NCBI GenBank assembly: GCA_001640655.1
Contig: LXGT01000117.1
Coordinates: 1-64,000 of the forward strand
Length of the DNA stretch: 64,000 nucleotides
Source of the DNA: Endoconidiophora laricicola
Lineage: Eukaryota > Ascomycota > Sordariomycetes > Microascales > Ceratocystidaceae
Direction of reading: 5' to 3'
Below, piece after piece: positions 47,701-60,978 of the stretch (position 1 is the stretch's first letter; each line of letters begins with the position of its first letter). The notes beneath the pieces were generated by a model that had not been told where the DNA came from, made no database searches, and was given only the letters and a program-made list of their open reading frames with translations. A program made the translations under genes and the position numbers.

Positions 47701-48065
47701 GTTATGCGGTAGTTGAGGTTCTCTTCTTTGTCCTTGCCGAAGTTGGGATCGTCAAACTCGTTGGTGAATGGTTGAGCGTCTTTGGGGCGTGAGACTAGTT
47801 CAGTAGTAGTGTTGGGGGTGTCGTCATCCTCTTGTTCGTCTTCGCTGATATCGGGATCACTGTCGAGGTCATCTTCGTCCTCATTTTCACTGTCTTCAGC
47901 AGGTTGGTCGGCGGCCTCATCGGCAGAATCTACAGGATCATCCTCCTCGTCTTCACTACCGGACAGGATGCCCTCGAGATGGCCATCGCCAAACTCGCTG
48001 TCGGACTCTAGCTCTGAAGAATCTATCTTCCGCTTGCAAGCGGCGGCAGGGACTTTGGTACCCAT
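44757..48065 (-). CDS. ERB1: Ribosome biogenesis protein Erb1/BOP1
   Basis: Two exons: 48065-47352 and 46400-44757, joined across a 951-nt intron (donor GTAAGT, acceptor AATAG, branch TTGCTAAC). The phase-0 join gives the family sequence EDGYDPYP-DTIEYFTSIEEKMPLS without any gap, so no exon is missing inside the long intron. The product has 785 residues, close to yeast Erb1 (807). The N-terminus is acidic. The BOP1 N-terminal domain spans about 200-435 (PLSAAPEPKRRFIPSKHEAKRV, DLWANEEE). WD repeats run from about 435 (IFRGSDSRVRSVAVSPDGEWVAAGGDDGYVRVYDI) to the end (CVSAGADATCRLWA). Erb1 works in the PeBoW-type complex with Nop7 and Ytm1 for 27S pre-rRNA processing in the nucleolus. Confidence 0.95.
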
Positions 48066-51000
48066 TATTGAGATAATATGCAGATGTCTAGTACAGGTGG
48101 CAGGCAGAACGGGCAGGATGATGTGAGTGGGCGGCTCACCAGGCGATTTGATAAACAGCACCTGAATAAACGGATAATGCCACTGTGGATGAGACCCAAG
48201 GCAAAACGACAAGGCGGACTGGGTAACACGCAGCAAGACTAATCAATGAATCTAGGCCGCGAGCAGAAGGGTTGAAAGAATACGCAAATAGTGTGATAGA
48301 CGATGTACTTTCGGGGCGGTTTGACGCTCTACACTGCAAAATCGCAGACTGGATCGAAATTTCTGTCAACTTTTTTTTTTCTGCCGGCCGGTGGAGTTCA
48401 CCGCTTTCCGCTACTTTAATATGGAGCTGACTCTGGGCCAACTGTGAAAGAGCGGACCGACTAGTGCAGCACGCTACAGGCGGCCCCAATTTTCCTGAAG
48501 TTTTGTGGAAGGCTGCGTTTCGCTTTGCCGTTTTAGGACATTTGGCGGGTAAAGACTATGTATGACCACTACATTATATTCATCATCATCAACAACAATA
48601 ATAATACCAAACAACAACAACACTACTAATTGCAGCAAGGCTGTTGCTATTAGCAGGCCGGTGAGCTGCATGTTTGATGGACTTGATGGCATAAGGCGTT
48701 CTGGCTCGCACCTACTGCCTGTAGCTGCACTGTTCCACTACTTATGCACGCTAAACTTGGTGGGTTGCTGATGCGCCTTCGCGGCCTCGATGTGTTTTAT
48801 TTCGTTCAGCTCACACCTTAGATGGCGCCCCATCTGCAAGCGAGAGAGCCTCTACACAGACTTGTACCATATGCCTATACTTGCTTTTGTCAGGCGGTCA
48901 TTACTCGTACAACACGCCCATCGCAGTGGCCTAGCCAACAGAGCAGCTCGCTACGATCAACAATACTACCCGTATTGAACGTATATACATGGCTAGCTAT
49001 GCAACTTGTTTGTAATGGACATGGAATACCATGTTCTGTGGGATGGATAGATGACATATCATGACACGACGTCTGACACTGCCCTAGACCGTTTTGCAAG
49101 ATATGTACTGTCTGTTATCGTGTCTGTCTCTTCCTGTTCGGCTATGTTCGTTTGTCTTGGGGCTCACATTCTATGTATCGCGCCTAAACTTTTCTAATAT
49201 ACACGCTGTAACGCAATATCTTACCTACGCAGATCCGTCCAGACCCAACTCGCTGACCGGTCGAGTCAACCCGACCAAATGGCTGCTATGAATGTTACGG
49301 TGTGCTTTTTGCTACCTGTCCAGCACGGCACCAACCAAAGCTCGCCTTGTCCCGACAGACTAAAAACGGGTGTCTATTTGTTTCTGCTACGTTGTGTTTC
49401 TGTTCTTGATATTTTAGCCTTTTTGTTTCTCTTTTTTTCTGTTAATTGATTTAGAGCGACATATAGTGTCGATCAAGCTGGTGCATCTTTTCGTTACAGT
49501 GCACTCAATATTATATATACATACGCATATGTGCATGCGTTTGTGTGTAATATGCTGCTGGTATGTATACAGTAGGCTAACCTCAAAGCTGCAAGACAAG
49601 ACTTTTGCGCTGTCCTTTTACTGGTCTCTATTATAGAAGTAACGCGCTGTTAAATGTATCCCTGTACTGATATTTGCTTGTTGTTGTCTGCCGCTATAAA
49701 TTATACGACACCTCTATACTTTTATGAGGCATATATGCCTTCAAGCCATCGCCAGCCTGCATATGTAGGACGTCAGATATACACATACACTGCAAATTAA
49801 GCATAGGTGGTTTTGTAACTCATGCACATCAGTGCAGTTTAATACGACAAGAATTGCAAAAGAACCCTGTTTTTTTTTGGGCTGATAAACGTTGTATGGG
49901 CGCACAAAGTAGTATATTCGTATATAGTCCACTCCTATGTATTCACTGTACCGCAGACACCTTGCCAGAGATACACATGATTCTCTTTACTGCTGCAGCA
50001 GATACGGCTGTGTAGTGCTCTTGGAAAGCTGCCACCGTTCAAGCTTTGTGTATGGGTGTATGTAAATACGGATATAGAGAGACGCGCAGCTTATATCTTG
50101 TTTATTGTCAAGACTTCGTCTGAGTTAAGTTAGCCATCCAAGAAGGCGTTGCATTGCTAGTGAAAAGGAAAAAAGAAAGATAGCGGCTCTCTAGAAACAA
50201 GCAATGAGCACTGTATGTAATTCGCAACAAAGGGTTCGCAGTACTGTACGGCGACAGGCTCCAGCAGTATAAGAAGCCCGAGGATGCAAACAGCGAGAGG
50301 GCGAAACAAAGCAATGGAGGAGGAATGATACAAACATATGGCAGCATCCATACAAACATGAGCTTACTGTTCCATAAGGCATCTCGGTCTAACTCTATAG
50401 ACTGCCATTGCCTTAGAAGGCTACGTAACTTAGACGATACAACAATCCATATTTCAACGGGCTATTGTTGCTGATTATTCATTCTACACGTTATGCTTGG
50501 CCAGCACCAAAGACTAACAGGCAGGAAGACAGGAAGGCAATTTGAAACTGTAAAACCTGTGTTTCCCAAGACTCCATTTCATTGCCGGAGAGAACAAAAG
50601 CAACATACAAAGCAAATTTCACTCACTTTCTGTACGTCTGTCTCTGTTGACGGTTTCCAGTAGAACAGAAAGTACTACCACCATTGAGTCTCTCCTGTCG
50701 GACTGGATAGGGCCAAGTACGCCTTACAGCTGATGATATATGTGGGTTGTGGTTTGGCCCGTGATTGGCTTATCTAAGAGATTGACCTGAACACGCATAT
50801 GTGTAATGTAATAATAGGTGATGCAAAACGGGCAGAGACAGAGCTAGAGAGAAAGAGACGATGCAGAAAGGGAGCAAAACGAAAGCAATGAAACTAGAAG
50901 AACTTGACCCAGGGGCAGGCAGAGGGGGGGGGGTCAAATGATGATTGGTAGCTTATGATGTTGTTACGGGTGAATATAGACTATATACAGTAGACTAAAT

Positions 51001-52196
51001 AGCTAGTATAAAGCCAGTGTTACTGATTATTTCCACGAACAAGAACTGAGGAGGAATTGGTGCTACTTGACCGAAATAAACCCTTTGGGAGTAGGTTGCA
51101 TGCCAGTATTGGCAGTATCTTGGACTGCATAAGGATCAATTTTTCTTTTCCGTGACGGTGCCCCAGCTTGGCACCCTGTAAGTCAACCTGTCTTTAGGGC
51201 AAGACTTGCTAAGAACAGACACCCCTTGATCCAGTATTCCATAGCCTCGATTTATACGTCTTATTTGCAGACACTGTAGAATAGTACATGTGGAATCGTA
51301 TGGGACCGCTTGCGTTTTTATGCCTAATTGATTCAAGCCACTATCACGTCGCTTACATATGGCTGATCTCACTAAAATAACAGTATTGCATCCCAAAATA
51401 ACAATATAGACTACCAATTTACTATATAGTACATTCGATTTCATATATCAGACTTATGATAGCTGCCAACACCACTTCGATATTACTGCTACTAGTAGTT
51501 ACTGCTAGCAATACAACCGTAAGCCTACATTACAGAACAAGATAGAGCTTTGCTTCCACACAAACACCCCTTTAACTGATGAAAATGGCCAAAGTCGAAT
51601 TTTTTGTCTGCTTGCATCTAGGACTGACACTAAGTCAGTGAAGATCTCGCATATTCGAGCTATGAATCACGCCCGCTAAAATCGGTCTTCGTTCTTGAGA
51701 GAGAGAGAAAAAAAGACCTCACTAGTAGAAGTTATCGCGTCTTATGCATAGAGACTTTGCTTCCTCACTAATAATGTTTTGAATGGATTAAAATCATTCT
51801 CTCTTTGCCGAGGCTCGCTTGGCCGTTCACATTCTATTAAGTGGAATTAGCCAGGACTGAATTAGTCAACCTCACTTGAGGGTTAGCTATGCTTAGGCTA
51901 CAGGGCTGAACTAGTAGCATGATCAACGATGCTTCTATGAGATATCATCCGGAAGAAAGCACAGCTATGGCCTAGCATAAACTTAGACTTATTTCACTTT
52001 AGTGAGCCATGGGGAGGCTAGCTCGGCGAGCAAGCTTACCTGAGGATTGTCAAGATCATCAGCTGTCTAACCTTGCTAGTGGCTGCTATATACGTAGCGA
52101 GAAAAATGACAGTGCTATACGTAGAGCAAGTACTAGGATGAACAAGTAGTAATACTAACAACGGCACCAGTAGGCGTCGTGGCAAAAAGTAGCTAT

Positions 52197-52260
52197 GAGT
52201 CGAGATGACTTTTTATTTACTCATTACTCGATCAGTTGTACTATGACGAGAGTCGTGATG
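52197..52260 (-). mobile_element. Dispersed A-tailed element, copy D, with imperfect target-site duplication
   Basis: GAGTCGAGATG (52197-52207) and GAGTCGTGATG (52250-52260) match at 10 of 11 positions and bracket the element. On the minus strand it reads TCGTCATAGT, about 8 nt, TGATCGAGTAATGAGTAAATAAAAA. The 3' end and A-rich tail match copies A-C. Confidence 0.5.
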
Positions 52261-52855
52261 TTTTAGAATGGAGTGAAAGGGGAGGGGGGGGGGTAAAGTA
52301 ACAATATCTGCCTGGATTAATTACTACATAGTACATTCTAGCTACTCGTCTATGTACTTTGCAGAGCACCATTGACACCCCGTACTCACCATCTAGAGAA
52401 TAGAGAGGCTGAAGATGTCTGTCCAGTATCAGCCAAATGTAACCAGCCAGAAAGTTGGAGGCTAAGCACTTCCATCGTCCTCATCTACATATTGCTATTT
52501 CTAGCTACGTGACACACTCTTCGTGTTCTGTCTGATTCCGCTCAGTTTTCAAATCTCTACAAACCAGATGAGGACGCAACCCCTGGTAGATATCTTTCTA
52601 CATATGGCTCGCCGTTAGATGGGGTTTTGAAGCTCAGACGGGCGCTGAAAGAGGAAAGATTAACAGACACGAGCGATGTAGCTACTAGATTTGCTCTCGT
52701 CATTGGCCTATCTCAAGTAGGCAGATTATCCGTGTCCCGTGGGAACACAGGATCTAGCAGAAATCTATTTTTGGAATCAAGACTCATTATTACAAACCTA
52801 GTAGTAATAACTGAAATGCTGTATTTCCCATTACATCTAGCTTAAGGCGGGGTGC

Positions 52856-52894
52856 TTTTTTTTTTTTTTTTTTTTTTTGGGGGGGGGGGGGGGG
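52856..52894. repeat. T23G16 composite homopolymer
   Basis: Twenty-three T directly followed by sixteen G on the plus strand, in non-coding DNA. Confidence 0.9.
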
Positions 52895-54318
52895 TTGTTA
52901 CTCTCTGTTAGAATTGCGAAGATCTGTTCCACATGACTATAGCTCTCTCTGCAGGAAGCTTGATTTGTTGCTAACTAGTAATGTATCGACATACACTAGT
53001 TATATAAATATGACCGAAGATATATATACCTAGACTGTACTGTAAATAGCGGAGACCCTGGATTTATAGGCTTGCTAGTACATGTTAGGCTATAACTCAT
53101 CCCCAGGAATAGCATCAGCAAGTCTATGGTGAGCACTTGAACCAGCACAGATTCTGCAGCTTTATAACTGGCTGGAAAAAGAGGAAAGTACTACAGATTC
53201 ACAAAAGTGAGGGAGGGAGAGAGGAGGCGGTAAAAAAACCTGCTTAAATCCTACATGGCCGACAATGACTATATCTGATAAGTCGGCACTTTAGCCATAT
53301 TGCAAGCAATTCCCACCACAGGGCAGACTTGAGGTATACTAGTTATTAGGCCAAAGCCAAAAAAGGAAGAAACAAAGCTAAAGGCCATAGAGGCCATAAG
53401 AGAAGGAGACAATATGATCAATGGATGAGGAGAAAGAAAAGAGTAGAAGCCCGCAAAAAAGGTAACGCAGCCGTAGACCAAAGAAAGCCTCAGACACTAG
53501 TACCCTAAAGGTAAGATCACGATGAAAATAGCTACAGAGGATAGGGACTATTGTGTTGCTTACGGCAAGCAGTATGCCGTGTAGAGCGGTATAGAAAATA
53601 GTAGGAGCAACAAGAGCAGAGATCTATATTTGGAAACGAAAGACTGCAGATGATGCAGCCAACTAGTACATGGAGCTTATCTTGTGATTTGCAGACCATA
53701 AGAAACTTGCTTCGTACCTCCAAAAAGATAAAGAGGGTAGATTTCTAGCAATGGTGGGCTTGGCTTGGAGAGAAGGGGGCGCGAGGTTTCCTGCATCAGA
53801 GATGGCATAAGCAGGAGATAGCAGCATAGTATAGCGTTGGACAAATGAATACGTTGTTCCTGAGAGATCTAAACATCAGCGCTAAGTCAAGTCTAACATA
53901 CGACTAAGAAAAGTATAGCGGGTGGTTCTGGCTGCATAGTAGATACTCTTTTTGTCTGTTATTGCACCTACCCCTACTCCTCCGCCTCCTGATAATGCTG
54001 CTGCTACCGAAGAGTAAGCATGCATACAGATAGATACAAAAAACTTGAATGAGCCCATTGGGCAGCAGTAAGGGAACTTTGTCTTCCTCTTCTGTCTTGA
54101 AAGTGGCGTTGATGCAACTACAAACATATTGAATTACTCTCTATGCGATAGTCTAGACAACAGAAGAAGTAGCTATGATGCAAGTGAGCGGGTTTGAACA
54201 GCAGTAGCCCACTATCTAGATGGCATCTAGATTTGAGTATAAAGAGAAAAAAGTTTGTTCGAGAATCAGCATATTACATCAGACGTTGCTACACTAACAC
54301 CCTGCAGTGTACCACAAA

Positions 54319-54329
54319 GGGTTAGGGTT
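54319..54329. other. Telomere-like 11-mer
   Basis: GGGTTAGGGTT on the plus strand, AACCCTAACCC on the minus strand: nearly two TTAGGG units in isolation, in non-coding DNA. It could be chance, a TTAGGG-factor site, or a telomerase RNA template. Confidence 0.4.
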
Positions 54330-56390
54330 CTTATTGAAGGAAGCTTAGGTGACTGGACCCTAGGTTTGTGTTTGGAGGTGATTTGATTGTTTGAAGCCTT
54401 AACGTATGACTGACTGTTTTGTGGTAAGAAGGGAAAAAAAAAAGAAACTAAAAAAAAAAAGCTATGATCTCTGGCAGACGCCCAAACTAGAGAAGGTTCC
54501 TTTGCGCCAACACTATCATTCTCTCTTCGTAGCTGGGATCGGCTGTGAGTCGATGAGATGGATATCATTTTCAAAGCAAGGAAGATAAAACCAAGGTAAA
54601 CGAAGAACAAAAACTGGGCAAGACACAAAAACCCCAAAAATTTGACAAATATTGGGGGGGGGGTACATGCTTTGCAGCGGGGATTCGGGTATAAGAATAA
54701 GAGGGTGTGAAATTAGGGTTTACAAGGTACTAGGGATGTGTCGACCCCGATAAGATTCAACGAGTAAGTGAATGTACGGACGCATGCATGGCTTCGCGTT
54801 GCAGTTTACGCTGCAAGAACGGTGCTCTCTCTCTCTCCGCAAAGTGTCGATACACAACTCACGACCTGTCTGCGACGAAAAAAAGCTAGACCGTAATAGA
54901 GAAGATCACTGCGCTAGGCGAGTACGACCGTGGAGAAAAGCAACATGTAACTGGGCTACTGTAGCATTCCCCGAGTCCTTAGTTTGTAAATACTACTAGC
55001 AGTTTTATATCTTCTTCGTCTTCTTCCACTGGACAGAGGAGCCAGCTGTAAGATAGAAAGAGAAAAAAAAATCACTTTGAGGATTACAGGGGCTTAACAA
55101 ATGTCAGGGACAGGCACTATGTAGTTGGGAAGAGATAACAAGAGTAAGATCTCTCTGGATAGTCATGGACCCGGAAGAGGGAGGTCTCGGTATATGCTCC
55201 TTCCGGAGATGGAGAGTGCGAGATAGGTAAAAAGAAGAAAGAAAAACAAACAGAGTTATTGCGAGTGATATGTCCTTCACTTTCTTCTCATCAAGCGTCC
55301 GTCATCTTAAATATGACGATATGGGTTAGATCCTACCGCGGTGGCCAGCCCAGGCTGTCTTAGTCCTTGAACTGGCTGGATTTTGCGGTAGCACTTGGGA
55401 AAAAAGCTACTTACAGACGAAACTTTGGTCGCAGTAGCGGATGGACAGACATTGTTATCGGTGTAGGCAAAGAGAAAGAAGCTTGCCTGCGGATGGGGGC
55501 CAAAAATCTAGATGGGGGCTGGCCTGCTTTTGTTTCTGGTTCTGTCTGCTCCCTCTAGTGATGTTTCGTACGCAGTTTATAGTGGTGTATATAGAGAACT
55601 AGAGTGCTAAAAGAAGGGGGGGCTGTGAAGAAGACAAGGAAAAAAAATACCGAATTTATCTACCAGCAGCAGTCAGTCGAATTTTGGTAGTCACTGGAAG
55701 TGAATAAATTCCTGGATTTAACATGGTTGTTATAGTCTGCTAAGAAGGGCTAACTGAAAATATGTACTGAATGTTTGATAAGTAAAAAAAAGAAGATAAA
55801 TGGCCTGCTATTTAATCGGCGAAGATCAGAAGCCAGACAAGCCTGAACATGGCGGTTGTTTCTATGAAGGCTACTTCGCCCGCTGTTAGTGCTATCTAAG
55901 TTGCTGCAGCAAAGCTAAGAAGAATATGCAGGAATATATATATACGCCCACAGGGGTGATATCAAAACGCCCGCCATACCTTTGTCATCGCCATCAGAAT
56001 GTTAATCCCCTCTTTTGGTAGCAATTTACAAAGCTGTTTATTATATTACCCATTTTACAGTTCTATCAGGCAAGATCGAGCTGCCAGGGCCATTACGAAA
56101 TAGAAAAGCGACACTAACGCTGATTGATCAAATGTAGTGGGTTAGCAGGATCATCTTGTTTGTATATATCCTCGTTGTCCCTCCGCTTCCCGGGCCCGTC
56201 AAGATAGTGCTTCTGGCTTCGCTATTCACAATACCTTCACTTGTCCTGTGTCTTGATACTTCTCAGCTATATAGTCTGGCTTGGTTCAGTTGATCCTGCT
56301 GTTAACCGGATACATCGTCCAAGATACTTGATATCACACACAGTGATAGCACTTACATATATATGTACATATATACATATATATCATCGC

Positions 56391-56425
56391 TTCTCCCCCC
56401 CCCCCTCTCCCTCTCCCTTCCTCAC
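56391..56425 (+). promoter_or_regulatory. CT/poly-C tract in leader of the Zn2Cys6 gene
   Basis: A C11 run (56395-56405) within a pure pyrimidine stretch, 110-140 nt before the start codon. It probably lies at the promoter or 5' leader. Confidence 0.4.
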
Positions 56426-56531
56426 CTTGCGCGTACCTTCAGATCAAGCTAGGTATTTCAACACACTTTCAAGACCTTTCCGACATCTATCATTATACCT
56501 TTGTCCTCTGTACTGCTATCTACAAATCACA

Positions 56532-57761
56532 ATGGCACCCAAGTCTGCCGCCATTACCAAGAAACCTATTCCGCCGCGCAAGATCGTCAAGCACCTTGCC
56601 TGTGACGAGTGCAGTAAGTCTTGACTCTACCTCTTTCTCTGTTAACGAACGTGTGTCGCCTCGTATGTTATGCTAATATGCCTTTCTCGTGGTTGTATAG
56701 GAAGCCGCAAGCTTGCCTGCTCCAAGGACCTGACTGGCTGCCATCGCTGTTGCAAAGAAAATGTCCGCTGCGTGTACTCGCCACAGAAGCCCATGGGTCG
56801 GCCTCGGAAAAACAAGAACATAGCTTCGTCGGTACCGCGCTCCGGCTCTTCGTCTTCTAAACAGTCCACTAAAGCCCCACCAAACCTGTCTTCCAAGTCG
56901 TCACCGTCGCCTGCCCCGGAGCCCAAGTCCAGCGAAAACAGCTTCAGGAATAGCGGCAGCAAGACTACCAAGAAGACTATTGGAACTCATTCCTCCATCA
57001 ACTCTCCCAAATTTAACGGCATTTCTGCTGTCGACAACATGCCTATGCTGCTGCCCCATGAACCCATTGACAACGGGGACCTGCAGTTCATAATCGATTA
57101 CGGCGTCGACGGGCAGATTGTCAGATACAGCCAGGAGCTGATGGACACGACTAGCTTCTACTCGCCGTCCATCCCTGATAGCTCGCGCAACAGCCCCAGT
57201 CGGTCCATTAGCTCGACTAGCAGAAACTCCAGCTACTTTGACAGCGGCTTGAGCAGCCCGCCTGATATGAGCTTTAACCTAGACTCTAAGCCGGAAAGGG
57301 CGAGTGAGACCATATCGTGCGACTCCTACCTGCCTGCCCTATCGCCCGCCGTCATAACCATGGATATACCGCCCGTCTGTACTTGCCAGAGCGATTTGTA
57401 CCAGGCCGTGCAGCAGCTAGACGCCTGCGACAGTCTCTGCATCTCGTATGAGACGGCGCGTGAGTACTTATTGCTGGCCGAGCGTGCTACTGGCTGCATA
57501 GACTGCGGCTCTACTAGTTCCATAGCGCCGAATCTGAGGCTGCTCGAGAATCTACTCTGTATTCTGAACTATTTGTATCCGGTGTTGAGCGCGTATAGTA
57601 TTGTTCACCAGCAGACTTGGATGTCAAGCTTGTCTCATGAAATTGACTTGTTGAATCAGCTGCGTGATTATGTTCAGACTGCGAGAGCAATGCAAAGCCA
57701 AGCTGCCAACCTGTCACCATGGCCGACCTGGAACTTGACGCTGTCAATGCCTCGGCCTTGA
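56532..57761 (+). CDS. Zn2Cys6 fungal transcription factor
   Basis: Two exons: 56532-56613 and 56701-57761, with an 87-nt intron (GTAAGT ... TATAG) that splits the zinc cluster itself. The product has 380 residues. Spliced residues about 25-53 give CDECRSRKLACSKDLTGC then HRCCKENVRC, a canonical C-x2-C-x6-C-x6-C-x2-C-x6-C Zn2Cys6 cluster. A basic GRPRKNK segment just after resembles an AT-hook. The middle is Ser/Pro-rich. The C-terminal 150 residues contain several Cys (VCTCQSDLY, CIDCGS) and a helical region like the C-terminal domain of AflR-type short regulators. It probably controls transcription in the nucleus. Target genes are unknown: no gene cluster is adjacent, only deserts on both sides. 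Confidence 0.88.
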
Positions 57762-57973
57762 GAACGGGCGTCCTGTCTTGCTGCTTTCTTTCCTACAATA
57801 TCTCCTGACGACACTTGACGAGTACGCCACATTCTTCTACATATTCTTCTTCTTGGCACTTTTGTCTCTTCTTTTCCCCTTTATTTAATTTCTACTTTGC
57901 ATTTTCCAATAGCATAGGAGGTTACGGCACACTATGTTGTCCTCCGCCCCATCATGGCGTATGATTTTATGAA

Positions 57974-57998
57974 CCCCCCCCCCCCCCCCCCCNCCCCC
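57974..57998. repeat. Poly-C run with an N
   Basis: C19, N at 57993, C5. The N sits inside the homopolymer, so the true length is uncertain. Confidence 0.9.
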
Positions 57999-58798
57999 TT
58001 AGGAACATTTTGCTTTGCTCTGCTTTTTTATACTTATTTTTGAGTTCTTTTCAGTTTGTTGTCCTTTTACCATCTGCTTCTTCTTTGTCCTTCTCTGCTT
58101 GCCTTTGATATACTTTGCTTTGCTTGCTTTTTACAATCATGGTCTGGACAAGTAACTAGCCTGTCGGCATTAGAATATCTTGTTGGATATATGGTAGTTT
58201 GATATTTTTCTGTTTTACTATACGTTTTATGATTCTGTATATCATTTTGGCGATTCTACTGTGTTGGAACTCTATAGTAACCACATTTTACTCGCATGTT
58301 TATTTATCAATACAATGCTGATCGTTTTGTTTAGCCATATTCGAGTTTCCTTGTGAAAGACGCCATTATGGTTTGCATAAGGTCCGGCCAATCTCTACTC
58401 TAAAACCCAAAGCCTATCTGTACTCTCTCACTGTAATCATGCCAACGAGCTTAACAACAATAGGGGAATATATATGCATATTCACCCCTTTTCTATTGCA
58501 TTCAAGACTTTACCATCAAACATATAGCTAGCTTGCTTATACTCTCTGTATTTTAGCATGCGCAGTACTTTGAAAGGTCTTTCTGTGAGCGCGGCGGTGG
58601 ACGATTAACCTTTATTTGGGCGGGGGTACACCAGGCTAGCCTCTTTTCGTTCCTTTGCTTTTTCTCAAGAGTCTGGCTTTTATTTATCTATGAGTTGGCG
58701 TTTTCGAGGCTACCCAACCTAAAGCTAGAGAAAGTCAAGGCCTAGGAGTCTCTCTCTTCTCTCTCTCGCTTTGGTCGTCCAGCTTGCCAGTTAACAAA

Positions 58799-58824
58799 GG
58801 GGGGGGNNGGGGGGGGGGGGGGGG
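58799..58824. repeat. Poly-G run with two N
   Basis: About 26 positions of G with NN at 58807-58808. Confidence 0.9.
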
Positions 58825-60956
58825 TTTGGAGAAGACATTAACAAAAAATCAAGAGGAGGGGACGGTTACCAAGAATGATTCCTCATAATATTAGGAATGA
58901 GTTATCTTAGAAGTAGCAATTTCGTGAAAGAACGGCTCCAGCATCTTGGGTTGTCACAAGTTAAGGTCCAGAGCTATGAGATAGAAGCTCGCATCACATG
59001 TGTACATATAAGACTTGGTGATGTAGTAATAGCTCGAAAATCATAGTTGTAATGATGCTACGGACCGTACCACACGTACTTGAGGCATAACGGAAGGTTT
59101 GGCAAATCGATTGATCCTGGCTGACGGCAAGATATCACTTGTCATTATGAACTGTATCCCGAATTATTGTTATTTTCCCCCGAAGCGTCCAATCAGGTAT
59201 GTGTCTTGCCCTTACATTTTGGTGCCTGACACTCCCTCTTGAGCAGAAGACATAATCATAATACTGCATCCTCCTACTACTATGAAGGTTCCTTTCAGCT
59301 ACCTTTTTTTCTTCTTTTTTTTCTTTTTCTACTTATTGTTAACTTGCATACGGCAATAGCATTGGGGGTAAGATGTGTGTTTTCTTCTCCTGATTTGACT
59401 GATATACAATACAGCTAGGGCCCTCAAAAGGAATCCAAAAGGAATCCAGTAGAGAAAGACAAAAGAAGATCCGCTGATGGATAAATATATGACTGGCTAC
59501 AGGCTGTACGTTTACTACTGTATACAAAAGTCAAAAAAAATGTGTAAGAACGCATATGCGAGTGAACAAGTCACTAAAGTTAGGATACGCTAGCTACCTT
59601 GATATGTATACATACTCCCACCACCCGCCACAGAAGCTCTAGCTACAATGATGGAGGCCAGGCGCTTAGTTGTTCTTCATTGTATTTACTGATCGTTCAC
59701 TAGCGGCAGTTCCAAGTATGTCGTTATTGCTATTCTGCTCCTACTTATTACTTACTCGTTCTCTAGAGATGATTATGCTGTTTATAAAACGTGCAGACTA
59801 TACGTTGATTGCTTTCTCTCTTTTCGTCTTAATGTTCGCATGGCACACTTGCATAATATTACATTTATCCATTCCATCGCCAACCTCCCATCCAACCATG
59901 TCAGCCTATAGCCAACAGGCACTCGCTTCTTCTCTTGCGTTTATATTCCTCTCTGTAAGCCATCAGCATCGCCGTGAAGCAGGTAGAAAGAAACAGCGGC
60001 GAAGGAAGAGAAGAGACAAGGTTGCCGGCGACCCCGACACAGTGGAATGACTTCTCTTCACATAAATCTTACACCCCCCTCAGAAGCCTCTTTTCATTTT
60101 ACTTTGATGTAGTGGGCTACCTTACGTATTGGGGGCTTAAACTGATGCATCAAAACGACAGCCGAACAAGAGACAGACACTGCCATGCATCCTATATGCA
60201 TATATTTTGCATATATTAACAGACGTCTACGGCTTCCATCATACATATGCTCTTCTTCCAGAGATACTCATCCGTTAGTCCTGTCTTAAATGGTGGGCTG
60301 ACTGCGTCTGTATGTTCGCAGTTACTGGTTGATAGTTTCACGGCTATATAGGTTAAGGCACAAGACAAGACAAGAAAAAGGAAAAGAAGTTCTCGGCTCA
60401 GGACTACTTGCGAGTCAGCCTCGTGTAGGCACTAACTGTAGTTCCTACCGTAACGAAGACATTAAGTCATTGTGAGGGGCAACGGCCCCCAATATCACGG
60501 TGCCTGGGAAACCCTCTTGCCTCATAATAACTACTGATGCTCTAGCGCCTTATAACTTCAACGTGTCAGTTGCCCTTGCTAAGGGAGAGAAGAGAAGGAC
60601 ACTGAAAATAAGAAGAAAGAAAAAAAAAGGAAAAAATCAAGGCCATTGACTGCGTATATTGTAGCTTCCTCCCTGATGGTTTCAGGCGACACAGACAGGG
60701 TTCCTCCTGCTTCTTCTTTGAGACAGCTTCTACAAAACCGTTGTCACTGCTATAATTACTATAGTTTCTATCACCTGGTTTGTTTTCTAAAGTTATGTTA
60801 AAGACTAACAAAGGCACGCAAATCAAGGCGTGTTTCCCCCTAAGACCCTTCCCAAGCAACCAAAATTGTACGTTGCGCTGGAAATCTGCCAGCCTTCGAT
60901 GACGAGTTATGTACAAACTTAAACCTTGTTGCTAGCCGGGAATGGATGAATGAGAT

Positions 60957-60978
60957 GGGGNGGGGGGGGGGGGGGGGG
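60957..60978. repeat. Poly-G run with an N
   Basis: About 22 positions of G with N at 60961. Confidence 0.9.

Larger units (their letters stand above)
48066..56531. other. Gene desert, 8.5 kb
   Basis: ERB1 upstream region at the left and Zn2Cys6-gene leader at the right; no supported gene between. Marked features are G10 runs at 50924-50933, 52284-52293 and 54654-54663, the T23G16 tract at 52856-52894, a retroposon fragment at 52197-52260, a repeated ATCTAGAT pair at 54214-54232, and a telomere-like 11-mer at 54319-54329. CTAG is visibly frequent (for example five in 51841-52140). Confidence 0.55.
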
